Shown here: positions 56,200 through 64,000 of the stretch, one piece after another | Layout: each line of letters opens with the position of its first letter | Position numbering within the stretch: the stretch's first letter is position 1 | Source: Haliea sp. | GTDB lineage: Bacteria > Pseudomonadota > Gammaproteobacteria > Pseudomonadales > Halieaceae | Assembly: GCA_016704305.1 (NCBI GenBank) | Contig: JADJAL010000062.1 | Location: 58,006-122,005, forward strand | Length of the DNA stretch: 64,000 nt | Direction: 5' to 3' | Program-made: the position numbers and the translations under genes | Notes under the pieces: generated by a model | What the model was told of the DNA's origin: nothing | Database searches by the model: none | The model's input: the letters and a program-made list of their open reading frames with translations, nothing else

Positions 56200-58216
56200 T
56201 TGCAGATCTTCACCGTTGCCGGTGTGTTGGGGATGCTTACGGTATTCAGTGCGTCGGCGTTCGCTGGCTTAGAGCGTCTGTCACGGCGGAGCGCGTTCGC
56301 GGCCGATGTCGACGGGCCGCGAACAGCGAGGCATCCGCAGCAAACAGTGGCGGAGCTCGGCCGCCATCGCGATATCCGAACAAGTCTATTCAGAAACCCG
56401 CGAGCCCTGCGCGAACCAGGCGCCGCTCAAGCAGGCATTCTTCGGCGACCTGCACGTGCACACGCGCTACTCGCTGGATGCCAGCACCCAGGGCACGCGC
56501 ACTACGCCGGCACAGGCCTACCAGTTTGCGCAGGGCGAGCGCATCGGCATTCAACCGTGGACGGAAGACGGCACGGCGCAGCGTTCGCTGCAGTTGTCGC
56601 GCCCGCTGGACTTCGCGATGGTGTCGGACCACGCGGAGCTGATCGGTGAAGTCCATATGTGTAACACGCCTGGCGTGGAGGGCTACGATGCCTGGCAGTG
56701 CATCCTGTATCGCAACTGGTCGCGCGGCGCGTACTACCTGTTCAACTTCATGGCGAGCATGCAGAAGACGCACCTCGGCCAGTGCGGTGAAGGCGGCGAG
56801 TTGTGCCTGCGCGCCGCCGTGCAGCCCTGGACGGAAATGCAACAAGCGGCGGAGCGCTACTATGACCGCAGTGCCGATTGCCAGTTCACCACGTTCATAG
56901 GCTATGAGTGGACCGGCATGAACCCACCCAACGGCGGCAACCTGCACCGCAACGTCGTGTTTCGCAACAGCGAGGTGCCGCACCTGCCCGCCAGCTTCAT
57001 AGACGCGCCCGCCGCCCACTTGTTGTGGGAGTCGCTGGAAGCGACCTGCAACGGCGAGGACAACGAATGCGATTCCCTCGTGATACCCCACAACTCCAAC
57101 TACAGTGCCGGTTCGATGTTCACTGGCCTCGCCGACGATGGCGAGCCGATGACCGAGGCCTATGCAGCCTCGCGCGCGCGCTTCGAGCCGCTGGTGGAGA
57201 TCATGCAGCACAAGGGCGCGTCCGAGTGTTACTTCGAGGCCGGCGTCACGCAGGACGAGCTGTGTGCGTTCGAACAGCTGCCTCAGGACAACATTGCCGG
57301 TTTGGACAATCCGCCGACTCCTGACACCGGCTTTGTCCGCAAGGTGCTGGTGGACGGCATGGCGATACAGGCGCAACTCGGTGTGAATCCCTACCAGTTT
57401 GGATTCATTGCCAGCACGGACACGCACCTCGGCACGCCCGGTGCCGCGGAGGAAGATCTCTTTCTGGGGCATGGCGGTGCCGGTGCGTCGGCAGAGACAA
57501 GTGTGCCGCCCGGCCTGCCGGATAATCTCCTTTACAATCCGGGAGGGTTGGCAGTGCTGTGGGCGCATGAAAACAGCCGCGATGCGCTGTTTGATGCGAT
57601 GCGCAAGCGCGAGGCCTACGGCACCAGCGGCCCGCGCATCACCAGCCGCTTCTTCGCCGGTTGGGATTTCCCGGCGGACATGTGCGGTGCGCCGGATCGG
57701 ATCGAACGCGCCTATGCGGGCGGCGTGCCGATGGGTTCCATCCTCCCCGGCGTGCAGGACGCGCAGCGTAAGCCGACGTTGCTGGTTGCGGCCAGCCAGG
57801 ACGCCGGCACACCCGCAAACCCCGGTACGCCGCTGCAGCGCCTGCAGGTGATCAAGGGCTGGATTGATGCCAAAGGCGAGCGCCACGAACGCGTGATCGA
57901 TGTCGCTGGCGATGCCGACAACGGCGCCTCCGTCGATCTCAAATCCTGTGAGACCAGCGGCAGCGGTTTCGCCGACCTGTGCGCGGTGTGGGTGGATACC
58001 GACTTCGATCCCAACGAACGCGCGTACTACTATTCCCGCGCGGTGGAGAACCCGACCTGCCGCTGGAGCCAGCGCATGTGCGCCGCCGCCGGCGTGGACT
58101 GCGCGCAGCCCGACACGATCACTGAGGGTTATGAGGGATGTTGCGCGGCGGACCATCGCCCGGTGGTGCAGGAGCGCGCCTGGACCTCGCCGGTGTGGTA
58201 CAGCCCGGCGACGTGA
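56200..58216 (+). CDS. DUF3604 family secreted protein, frameshift after signal peptide
   Basis: A DUF3604 protein of about 630-670 aa, similar to PHP-type phosphoesterases: FFGDLHVHTRYSLDA and MVSDHAELIGE provide the metal-site histidines and aspartates, and GFIASTDTHLGTPG is another family motif. A signal peptide (QIFTVAGVLGMLTVFSASAFA) reads in a different frame at 56200-56265 and the two frames must join by an indel somewhere before 56380. No good start codon is present (TTG 56200 is poorly spaced). Function unknown; such genes often sit beside sulfatases. Confidence 0.75.
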
Positions 58217-58287
58217 GGCTATAATCGCCGCGGTTTTTTCATAAAGAGTTTTAATAGCAAGTTTTGAAAACAAGGAGCGACAGCAAC

Positions 58288-59061
58288 GTGGCTGATACAG
58301 GAAAAGTGGTTCTGATTACCGGCGGTGGCAGCGGCATGGGGCGCGAGGCCGCGCGGCGTTTTGCGGCCGAGGGCGCGACGGTGGCGCTGTTCGACGTGAA
58401 TACCGCGGGGATGGCCGAGACAGTGGGCACCTTCGACAGCATTCACGCCTGGACCGTGGACATGACCGATTTTGCCGCCGTGTGCGCGGCCGTGCGGGAA
58501 GTGGAAGCCAAGCTCGGCCCCGTTGAGCGACTCTACAACTGCGCCGGCATCATGCCGTTTGGCAAACTGGTGGAGCAGGACAACGCGATCATCCACCGGC
58601 AGATGGCGATCAACTACGGCGGCCTGGTGAACATCACGCAAGCCGTGCTGCCAGGGATGCTGCAGCGCGGGCGCGGCGATTTCGTCAGCTTTGCCTCCAT
58701 GGCTGGCCTCATCCCGATGTTGCTGACCGGCGCGTACACCGCCACCAAATTCGCGGTGGTGGCGTTCACCGAGACGCTGTATCACGAGAACATGAATTCC
58801 GGCGTGCGCTTCGCCTGCGTGTGCCCGCCCGCGGTGGCGACGCCGTTGCTGCAACAGGGCCGCGACACCGCCTGGCCGAAGATGCTGGAAAGCCAGGGCA
58901 AGCCGATTGCCCCGCGCGTCGTGATCGAGGCGGTCGAAGACCGCCTGAAGAAAGGCAAGTTCATGGTGCTGCCAACCCGCGAATCCAGAATCGGCGCGAT
59001 CATGCGCCGTTTTGCGCCCGGCCTGATCTGGAAACAGGTGCATCAGGTGGAGGGGTTCTAG
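58288..59061 (+). CDS. short-chain dehydrogenase/reductase
   Basis: A 257 aa classical SDR with TGGGSGMG as the dinucleotide loop, NCAGIMP, catalytic Ser in SFASMAG and the YTATK pair. AAGGAG ten bases upstream of GTG 58288 is the better start; an upstream TTG adds eight residues. It oxidises or reduces an unknown alcohol, possibly a steroid or lipid. It lies 71 bp after the DUF3604 gene on the same strand. Confidence 0.88.
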   Translation: MADTGKVVLITGGGSGMGREAARRFAAEGATVALFDVNTAGMAETVGTFDSIHAWTVDMTDFAAVCAAVREVEAKLGPVERLYNCAGIMPFGKLVEQDNAIIHRQMAINYGGLVNITQAVLPGMLQRGRGDFVSFASMAGLIPMLLTGAYTATKFAVVAFTETLYHENMNSGVRFACVCPPAVATPLLQQGRDTAWPKMLESQGKPIAPRVVIEAVEDRLKKGKFMVLPTRESRIGAIMRRFAPGLIWKQVHQVEGF

Positions 59062-59081
59062 CCAACATCCCGCCATCAAAT

Positions 59082-59108
59082 GGGGTCAACTTTTCTTCTG
59101 TTGATCCC
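59082..59108. repeat. short REP-like hairpin
   Basis: GGGGTCAAC (59082-59090) pairs with GTTGATCCC (59100-59108) with one mismatch. The GGGGTCA start recalls the repeat at 2601-2666. It lies between the SDR gene and the small mobile-type gene. Confidence 0.5.
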
Positions 59109-59161
59109 GCACTCGAAAGTGGCTGTGCTAGGCTTGCCCGACACAGCGTAGGAGCCTCGAC

Positions 59162-59668
59162 ATGGAAGTCATCCGCACCATCAAGCCCGGCATGCCAGGC
59201 AGCCGCCGTTTTCAAAAGCACTGGGGAGAAAACCTGGTCGCCGTTCGCTACAGGCGCGGCGGCAACAAGCTCTACACTACGATAGAGATCGTGGTGGACG
59301 AGCGCGAGCAATCCCATCCCGAGATTTCACTCAATGCGGTGCACAGTTTCAAGCGGCACCAATTCGTGGCAATACCGATAGCATACGAAGAAGCTGAGTT
59401 GCGCGCAGCAGCAAAAGAAACCGGGCAATGTGGAGCGCGGAAAGGTGTGGATAATGCCTGCTATGACACGGCGTTGGCCCTCGGCGTAGGCAAGAGAGTC
59501 ATTGAAGGACTGTGGAGAAGTGTTCGGATGTGGACATGTTCGTTGAATGATTTCCAAATGTGGCTATGGCAACCAGACACTTGTAGCTATATCCCCCTAC
59601 ACATGGCCAGATGTAGACCGAATGTCTCCCCAATGTCGAAAAAAAATATGACTTTTTTGTACTTGTAG
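59162..59668 (+). CDS. hypothetical protein, C-terminus probably disrupted
   Basis: The protein opens MEVIRTIKPGMPGSRRFQKHWGENLVAVRYRR with AGGAG nine bases upstream, like a family of about 100 aa proteins often found near mobile elements. TTIEIVVDEREQ follows. From about residue 85 the usual GARW...KVWIMP...YDTALALG pattern is only readable by switching frames, and the tail beyond residue 120 is not homologous to anything I recognise; the real gene likely ends near 59530. It lies left of the IS110 remnant. Confidence 0.55.
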   Translation: MEVIRTIKPGMPGSRRFQKHWGENLVAVRYRRGGNKLYTTIEIVVDEREQSHPEISLNAVHSFKRHQFVAIPIAYEEAELRAAAKETGQCGARKGVDNACYDTALALGVGKRVIEGLWRSVRMWTCSLNDFQMWLWQPDTCSYIPLHMARCRPNVSPMSKKNMTFLYL

Positions 59669-59869
59669 TGGTTACAGCTTCGCCACCTACTGAGCAGATA
59701 TATATTCTCACAAAAGATGAAGTTTCGCCCCATGTGTCCAGCGGGCAGCTGTATACCACCGAGAAGGTAAACGGAACGAAGCAAGTACGGTCATTTTGAA
59801 TTACATTTAGATCAATGGAGTGAAAATTGAGAAAGCTAACAAGCGACTGTGATCCCAAATCAACCCGCG

Positions 59870-60845
59870 AAAATATTAAGTCATCTGCCACCTCCCTTCT
59901 GATCGCAATCAGTCGCGAAATGGTCATCATCTTTCGCATGCACGCGGTAAGTGCGGTACCTCCTTCGCTTTCCCTGCGCCACCAGCTTGGTTAAGAACTG
60001 TTTGATCACCGGGTTGTGCTGAATACCGCACAACATGGCAAGCGCAAAGCATTGTTCGTTGGGCGCGTCCGCCGCACGCGACGCCGCTAAGACTTTCCTC
60101 GCCGCGGCGTAACGCTACTGTGCGATTAAAAGCCCTACAGAGCCAGTCCTGTCGCGCGACAAAATCTGCTTATGGGTCAGATGCCCGCCCGGAAGCTCAC
60201 CGAGTAACGTACGCGACACGTCGCCAAATGCCTGGGGCACGGTGTTTTCGGAGGTGGCTGCCACTCGTCCACGGTTGCGACGATAGCCGCTATGTGTTTT
60301 GACCCAGAGCGATTCTTTTTCAACCAGTTTGATCGAAAGCGTCGGTGCGATGCATGGAAAGAACTCCTGAGCCTTGTGTAAACGATTCAGCTCGCGAGTT
60401 CTCTGCTCATTCAACTGTCGCTTGCGGGCGAGTAAAGTCTCCGACTTTACGCACTTTTTCATCGGGCAGTGGGCGTGGTTTCAGCTCCAACGCCTTGCCA
60501 AATCGAGCAATCAACCTGCGCATCAATTTTATGGTTTTGGCCATCAATCCTTCCGGCCTTGGCGAACTTGCCTAACCTTCATGGGCTGCAACGATAAGCG
60601 CGGAAGCTCCTTGGCATAAAAGCAGGCTTCCGCGCTCAGCGTTCACAGCCGCGGTAGCCTCTACACGACACGGGTCAACTTATACCGCCCGAGCTGCTTC
60701 ACCAGCTCCCCGGATCGCCAATCGTCACTGGCTCTGCAATAGTATCCGGAGTCCCCGTATGGCGATATCCGAGAACATCCTTTCCGACATCAATGCCGAC
60801 ATTTCTCTCAGTGGTTCTAGTGTTTGCAACGTGGGATGTGTTCAT
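59870..60845 (-). pseudogene. IS110-family transposase remnant
   Basis: Read on the minus strand from ATG 60845 (AAGGAG before it), RNVGIDVGKDVL is the catalytic DEDD start of IS110 transposases. Then QPMKVRQFAKAGRID, ARFGKALELKPRPLPDEKV, ARKRQLNEQRTRELNRLHKAQEFF, RTLLGELP-GHLTHKQI, QHNPVIKQFLTKLVAQGK and ACMRKMMTI follow in order, but in at least five different frames. The order is complete, so the damage is small indels rather than deletion. Left and right ends are approximate. Confidence 0.85.
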
Positions 60846-61195
60846 AACTCTCCTTGCTGACTCTAGCTCGAGGCTCTTTCGACTGTTCGAGTTTGAAATA
60901 GAATCGGTGAGGCGCCCCTGCTTGTTAACGGGCTAGACAATGTCTGCACCTGCCGGGCACCGGACACTCACACGAAAAACCTGCTGCCACAACACCACTG
61001 CCACCACACCGCTAACCGGTTTGGGCCTCCTATCGCTCATGAGAGAGGTCAAAATTGATGGTGTTTCCCACCATACTATGCACCAGGCGCAGGGCTTCGT
61101 GCGCTCCGCAAACCGCTGCGGCGAAGGTTGCGCCGGTGCCGGCGGCGTTAACGAAATCAACCAACACCGAGGAAAGAGAATGTCAAATAAAATAA
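60846..61195. other. non-coding stretch beside IS110 remnant
   Basis: About 350 bases. The left end would contain the IS110 5' boundary; no target-site repeat can be seen. The remainder holds a frame similar to the tandem repeat that follows (from about 61138) but nothing else recognisable. Confidence 0.4.
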
Positions 61196-61500
61196 GCCTG
61201 CCAAGCCGCACTGGGTTTTGTAACGGTGCAGAATGAAGCCAAAAAACCGGTGCATCTTCATCCAATACGTGGGTACTATCCGGAAAAGAAGATAAAGCTA
61301 AAAACAACGCCTCGTCAGTCAAATACTTGGATTGGACATGGGGAAGGATCCCGCAGAAGAAAGGCAGTGCCTGCTCATCAAAAACATGGGTGATAGGTAA
61401 AAAAAGCAAAAACCCAAAGTCCGCGCCAGCTCATCTAATACCCGGATGGCACCAACAGACAGCAACATTGGTTATTGCAGGAGTTAGTTCTCCGTTGGTG
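61196..61500 (+). repeat. imperfect 57-60 bp tandem repeat
   Basis: Similar units begin at about 61196, 61252, 61309, 61369, 61426 and 61483. In one plus frame they read GASSSNTWV, NASSVKYLDW, SACSSKTWV, SAPAHLIPGW and GVSSPLVTP, about 19-20 residues each; the first unit (ACQAALGFV) is in the neighbouring frame. The minus strand also shows a repeating pattern (THVFDEQAL, KYLTDEALF, THVLDEDAP). Which strand was coding is unclear. Confidence 0.5.
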
Positions 61501-61563
61501 ACACCCAAAGTAGGTAAAATGGATACCGCGAAATTGATCAACGAGGATCACGAAGAAATTTAA
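61237..61563 (+). CDS. uncertain repeat-containing ORF fragment
   Basis: The frame is open from 61237 to the stop at 61561-61563 (about 108 codons) and contains the repeat units described at 61196-61500, then GKMDTAKLINEDHEEI. There is no convincing start codon or ribosome site; a TTG at 61327 is the first usable. It may be the C-terminal fragment of a repeat protein whose 5' part is broken. No family recognised. Confidence 0.3.
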   Translation, partial: SQKTGASSSNTWVLSGKEDKAKNNASSVKYLDWTWGRIPQKKGSACSSKTWVIGKKSKNPKSAPAHLIPGWHQQTATLVIAGVSSPLVTPKVGKMDTAKLINEDHEEI

Positions 61564-61564
61564 A

Positions 61565-62038
61565 GTGGGCAAAGGGTTATTTCAAAGTGTGACGGGGGGA
61601 GAATCGAGCCCATCAAGGCCTGGCACTTTGGTATGTGGGTATAGAGGTGGGGTGGCAGACAGACGCCAGAAGACATTGAAGCTCCTATGGGCGGAAGAGA
61701 GGGGCGGTGGTGGTCCGCCAAGGAGGTTGTTCGATTGGAACGGAAATCTTGCCTACATCTTTAATTGGCAAGGTAATGATACTTTCGGCCATAGATGGAG
61801 GGTCCTTTTCAGACAAAAAATTCGAGAAGCAGTTAATTCATTTATAGACGCGGCCCCAACTACTTTAAAAATGAACCTCTATCCTGTAGGCTTTAAGACA
61901 AGGCGGTGGTCAGTGGCTGATAACTCCACACATCACAGGTCATTCGAGAGTAAAGCAGATTACCCTAAGTTCCTCCGTTCGACGTTTCGGTTTCCTGAAA
62001 TTCGGAAATGGGCAAAGTTCAGCGGGACACCGAATTGA
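61565..62038 (+). CDS. hypothetical ORF
   Basis: A 157-codon frame in a less GC-rich segment. The second half reads RRLFDWNGNLAYIFNWQGNDTFGHRWRVLFRQKIREAVNSF, aromatic and basic, suggestive of a small folded domain. GGGCAAAGGG is a poor ribosome site. It begins just after the stop of the repeat ORF and could be its continuation through a frame change. No family recognised. Confidence 0.35.
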   Translation: MGKGLFQSVTGGESSPSRPGTLVCGYRGGVADRRQKTLKLLWAEERGGGGPPRRLFDWNGNLAYIFNWQGNDTFGHRWRVLFRQKIREAVNSFIDAAPTTLKMNLYPVGFKTRRWSVADNSTHHRSFESKADYPKFLRSTFRFPEIRKWAKFSGTPN

Positions 62039-62377
62039 TCTTGTGCCTCGGCAAGACTTAGATTCAGGATTTTCGTGCGGCTTTCCAGTAGCGATCATGG
62101 CACTTGGTTCACGAAATGTTGATAACCGCGATCTTAATCGTGAATAAAATGATCAGGGGACAGACCGGTTGCGGTAACATCCATTTTTGGTTAATCGAAA
62201 AGGGGTTGGAGTTAAGAATGTTTCGATACAAAGTTCGGTGAGAATATCGCAAATGCTAACAAGTCAGGAGACGTTGACGCAAAGCTGCGCCAGTGCTGGC
62301 GTGCGTTGAGGTTGTAGAAAAACTCTTAAAAACAGCACTTTTCTGTTAAAATTCGGCATCGCCAACGGAGTGGACAC
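62039..62377. other. upstream region of IS1182-type element
   Basis: About 340 bases without a gene. TTGAGGTTGTAGAAAAACTC (about 62307-62326) is a plausible left terminal repeat of the insertion sequence that follows; its partner would lie past the right edge of the window. No other feature seen. Confidence 0.4.
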
Positions 62378-63919
62378 ATGCCGAACTTCAAGCCTGGATA
62401 ACTACGATCAAACCGTGATGATGGTCCTCAATTTTCTGGACCAATTGGAACTCGACCGCTTCGCCGTCACACTTCACCACCTCATTGATAATCGCATTGA
62501 CCTTTCGGCCTTTCACAGAGGTAAAATACAGGACGATGTAGTGGCGCGCTTCCCCTAATAGACTATGTGTGAGATTGTTCCTGTTCGCCTGCTCCAGAGG
62601 CTTCGGTCCAGCCGCGATATCCAGTGGCAGTGCAAACAACATGATGTTCGGGTCTTTACCCTGCACAGCGTGCCGCATTGGACCAGCATCGCCATCTTTA
62701 ACAGCGCCTATCCCGATGCGATTGAGGCCCTGTCGACGAGGTTTTAATGACCTGTGATCGAATCAGGACTGCTCGGCCACGAACTACCAACGCCATCGAC
62801 GGCTGCAGATGTCCTCAAACACTTTGCCAGGAACACTTCCAGTACAGTGGAAGAATTCAAACAGGCGGGAGAAGATCCGCAAGCGCATCCAAAACTGCAT
62901 GAAGGAACATAAAACGCTGAACGTAAAAACCGTTGCAAACCGAGCGCAAGGAACCCTGGAGCAGCAACTGGACTCTCCTCGATAACCACTTCGAGAAGAT
63001 CGACCAGTTCCTGAAGACAGCAACCCCAAGGACGAGGCAGGGTAAGCGGTCGAAAGAGGTGAAAAGCAACCCCACCGACAATGAGTCGGCCAAGATGACA
63101 ACCAGCAAGGGCACGATTCAGGCCAGCAGCATCGCGACCGTGGATAAAAGAGCACCAGATCATCGTGGACGCACAAGCCTTTGGCGAGGTGCCAGGAACA
63201 CCCACCGCCGCAACCCGTGCCGGAACCGTAAAAGCAACGTACCAGGCGCACGGGCATCAGCGTGGCGTGTTCGCCAGAAGGCATCATCGTCATGGCTGAC
63301 ACCGGGGAACTCCAATGAAGACAACAACGCGTATCTGGAGGAAGAATTTTGGCATTCGACGCCTATATCTCCGACAAATGCGGCGCAGGCGAAGTTCAAA
63401 CCTGGCGAGGGAAGCCCGGCACGGCAAACGGCACCAGGATAAAGTCGTGGGCATCCGCCTGTTACCGGCGAGTGCGTTCACGTTCAATCCGAAAATGAAA
63501 ACCTGTGTCCGCCCGGCGGCAACTACGAGCGTGGCTGAAAAAGGAAACCACGCACGGTGCAGACCGATCCAAGCTCGCCTTCGAGGGCAAGCCGACGGAC
63601 TGTGTTCGCCGCTGCGCGTCTGAAACACCGATTGCATGAGCGACCCTGCCTCGGCCGATACGCGCGAGGGGCACAAGCGACAAGTGTCGTTGACCGTCTC
63701 CACGGCCGGTCCCACGGAGTGGATGATGCGCCGCGTCGACGGTGCGATCGGCAAGACGTATTACAGCCACCGCATGTCGGTGGAGGAGCCGGTCTTCGCC
63801 AACACCGTACGAACAAGGGCCCCGACCCGCTTTAAGTCGAGGGCAAGCCAGAAGTGTAAGGCCAATGGAGGTTGTACCTGCATGGTGCATGGCTAGAGAA
63901 GCTGATGCGGTATGGGTGA
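62378..63919 (+). pseudogene. IS1182-family transposase remnant, many frameshifts
   Basis: Starting at ATG 62378 (MPNFKP, GGAG upstream), blocks typical of IS1182 transposases follow in the correct order but in all three frames: DNYDQTVMMVLNFLDQLELD, RDIQWQCK, HSVPHWTSIA, DQAGLLGHEL, HQIIVDAQAFGE, GKRHQDKVVGIRLLPAS, MSDPASADTREGHKRQVS, IGKTYYSHRMSVEEPVF and EKLMRYG before a stop at 63917. About 510 codons are covered, full family length. At least eight indels are needed; there are few internal substitutions that look like decay. Confidence 0.88.
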
Positions 63920-64000
63920 CAATGCGGCAATAGGGATATCCACAGCCCTGCGGACGTAATGCACCTGTGGAGATTATGTTAAAGGGTTTGGTGGTATTTT

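Noticed and set aside
56390..58273. 627-codon minus-strand frame
   Set aside because: Antisense shadow of the DUF3604 gene, which has clear motifs on the plus strand.
1..64000. tRNA, rRNA or CRISPR arrays
   Set aside because: Looked for cloverleaf ends, rRNA-like blocks and regular repeat-spacer spacing; none found. The palindromes do not have spacer periodicity.

Overview
The window looks like a 64 kb piece of a GC-rich chromosome from a marine gammaproteobacterium. The gene order miaB-ybeZ-ybeY-corC-lnt followed by leuS-lptE-holA is typical of Gammaproteobacteria, and cmoAB, uup, a Lon-type protease and split pqiA genes agree with that. The accessory content (cytochrome P450, acyl-CoA ligase, TonB-dependent receptor, sulfatase plus DUF3604 protein, VOC enzymes, a VPxP-CTERM-like protein) resembles the Halieaceae/Spongiibacteraceae group. 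That placement is inference from gene content, not from a marker gene. I saw no rRNA, tRNA or CRISPR array.

Layout. 1-2.6 kb: a partial 2-oxoglutarate oxygenase and an acyl-CoA ligase. 2.6-12.6 kb: the conserved minus-strand block holA, lptE, leuS, then lnt, corC, ybeY, ybeZ, miaB. 12.8-28.1 kb: DUF1820, cytochrome c, a type Ic aminotransferase, lon, cmoBA, a lipase-like hydrolase, pepD, an aromatic aminotransferase, a phosphoribosyltransferase, uup and a haem A synthase. 28.1-32.3 kb: an unusual minus-strand run of two membrane proteins, a P450 and a small charged protein. 32.5-36 kb: a pqiAABC lipid-trafficking operon. 36.4-40.5 kb: hydrolase/VOC pair, FAD oxidoreductase, CTERM-like protein. 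40.6-49.9 kb: a metal (copper) island with a MerR operator, an internally deleted merR, a frameshifted copper P-type ATPase, several proteins of unknown function, and a lipoprotein operon of multicopper oxidase, FKBP isomerase and CusF-like/SCO1. 49.9-59.7 kb: TonB receptor, VOC protein, unknown proteins, sulfatase, DUF3604, SDR. 59.8-64 kb: a decayed IS110 transposase, a tandem-repeat stretch and a decayed IS1182-type transposase that runs almost to the end of the window.

The most interesting structures are non-coding. Two families of large nested palindromes lie between genes. Family P1 (three copies: 6973-7072, 7155-7264, 18128-18237) keeps a two-hairpin core but has an unrelated, perfectly paired 23-28 bp outer stem in every copy. 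Family P2 (17869-18058 and 24637-24824) has a 29 bp outer stem, an 18 bp middle stem and an apical hairpin. Its two copies differ by a compensatory base-pair change in the outer stem and by a completely different but still paired apical hairpin. Both patterns indicate selection on folding rather than on sequence.

A second theme is single-base or dinucleotide indels that break otherwise well-conserved genes: miaB, cytochrome c, pqiA, copA (twice), a metallopeptidase, the sulfatase, DUF3604 and both transposases. They cluster toward the right end. They may be real decay, but homopolymer-type sequencing errors in a draft assembly are an equally good explanation and should be excluded first.
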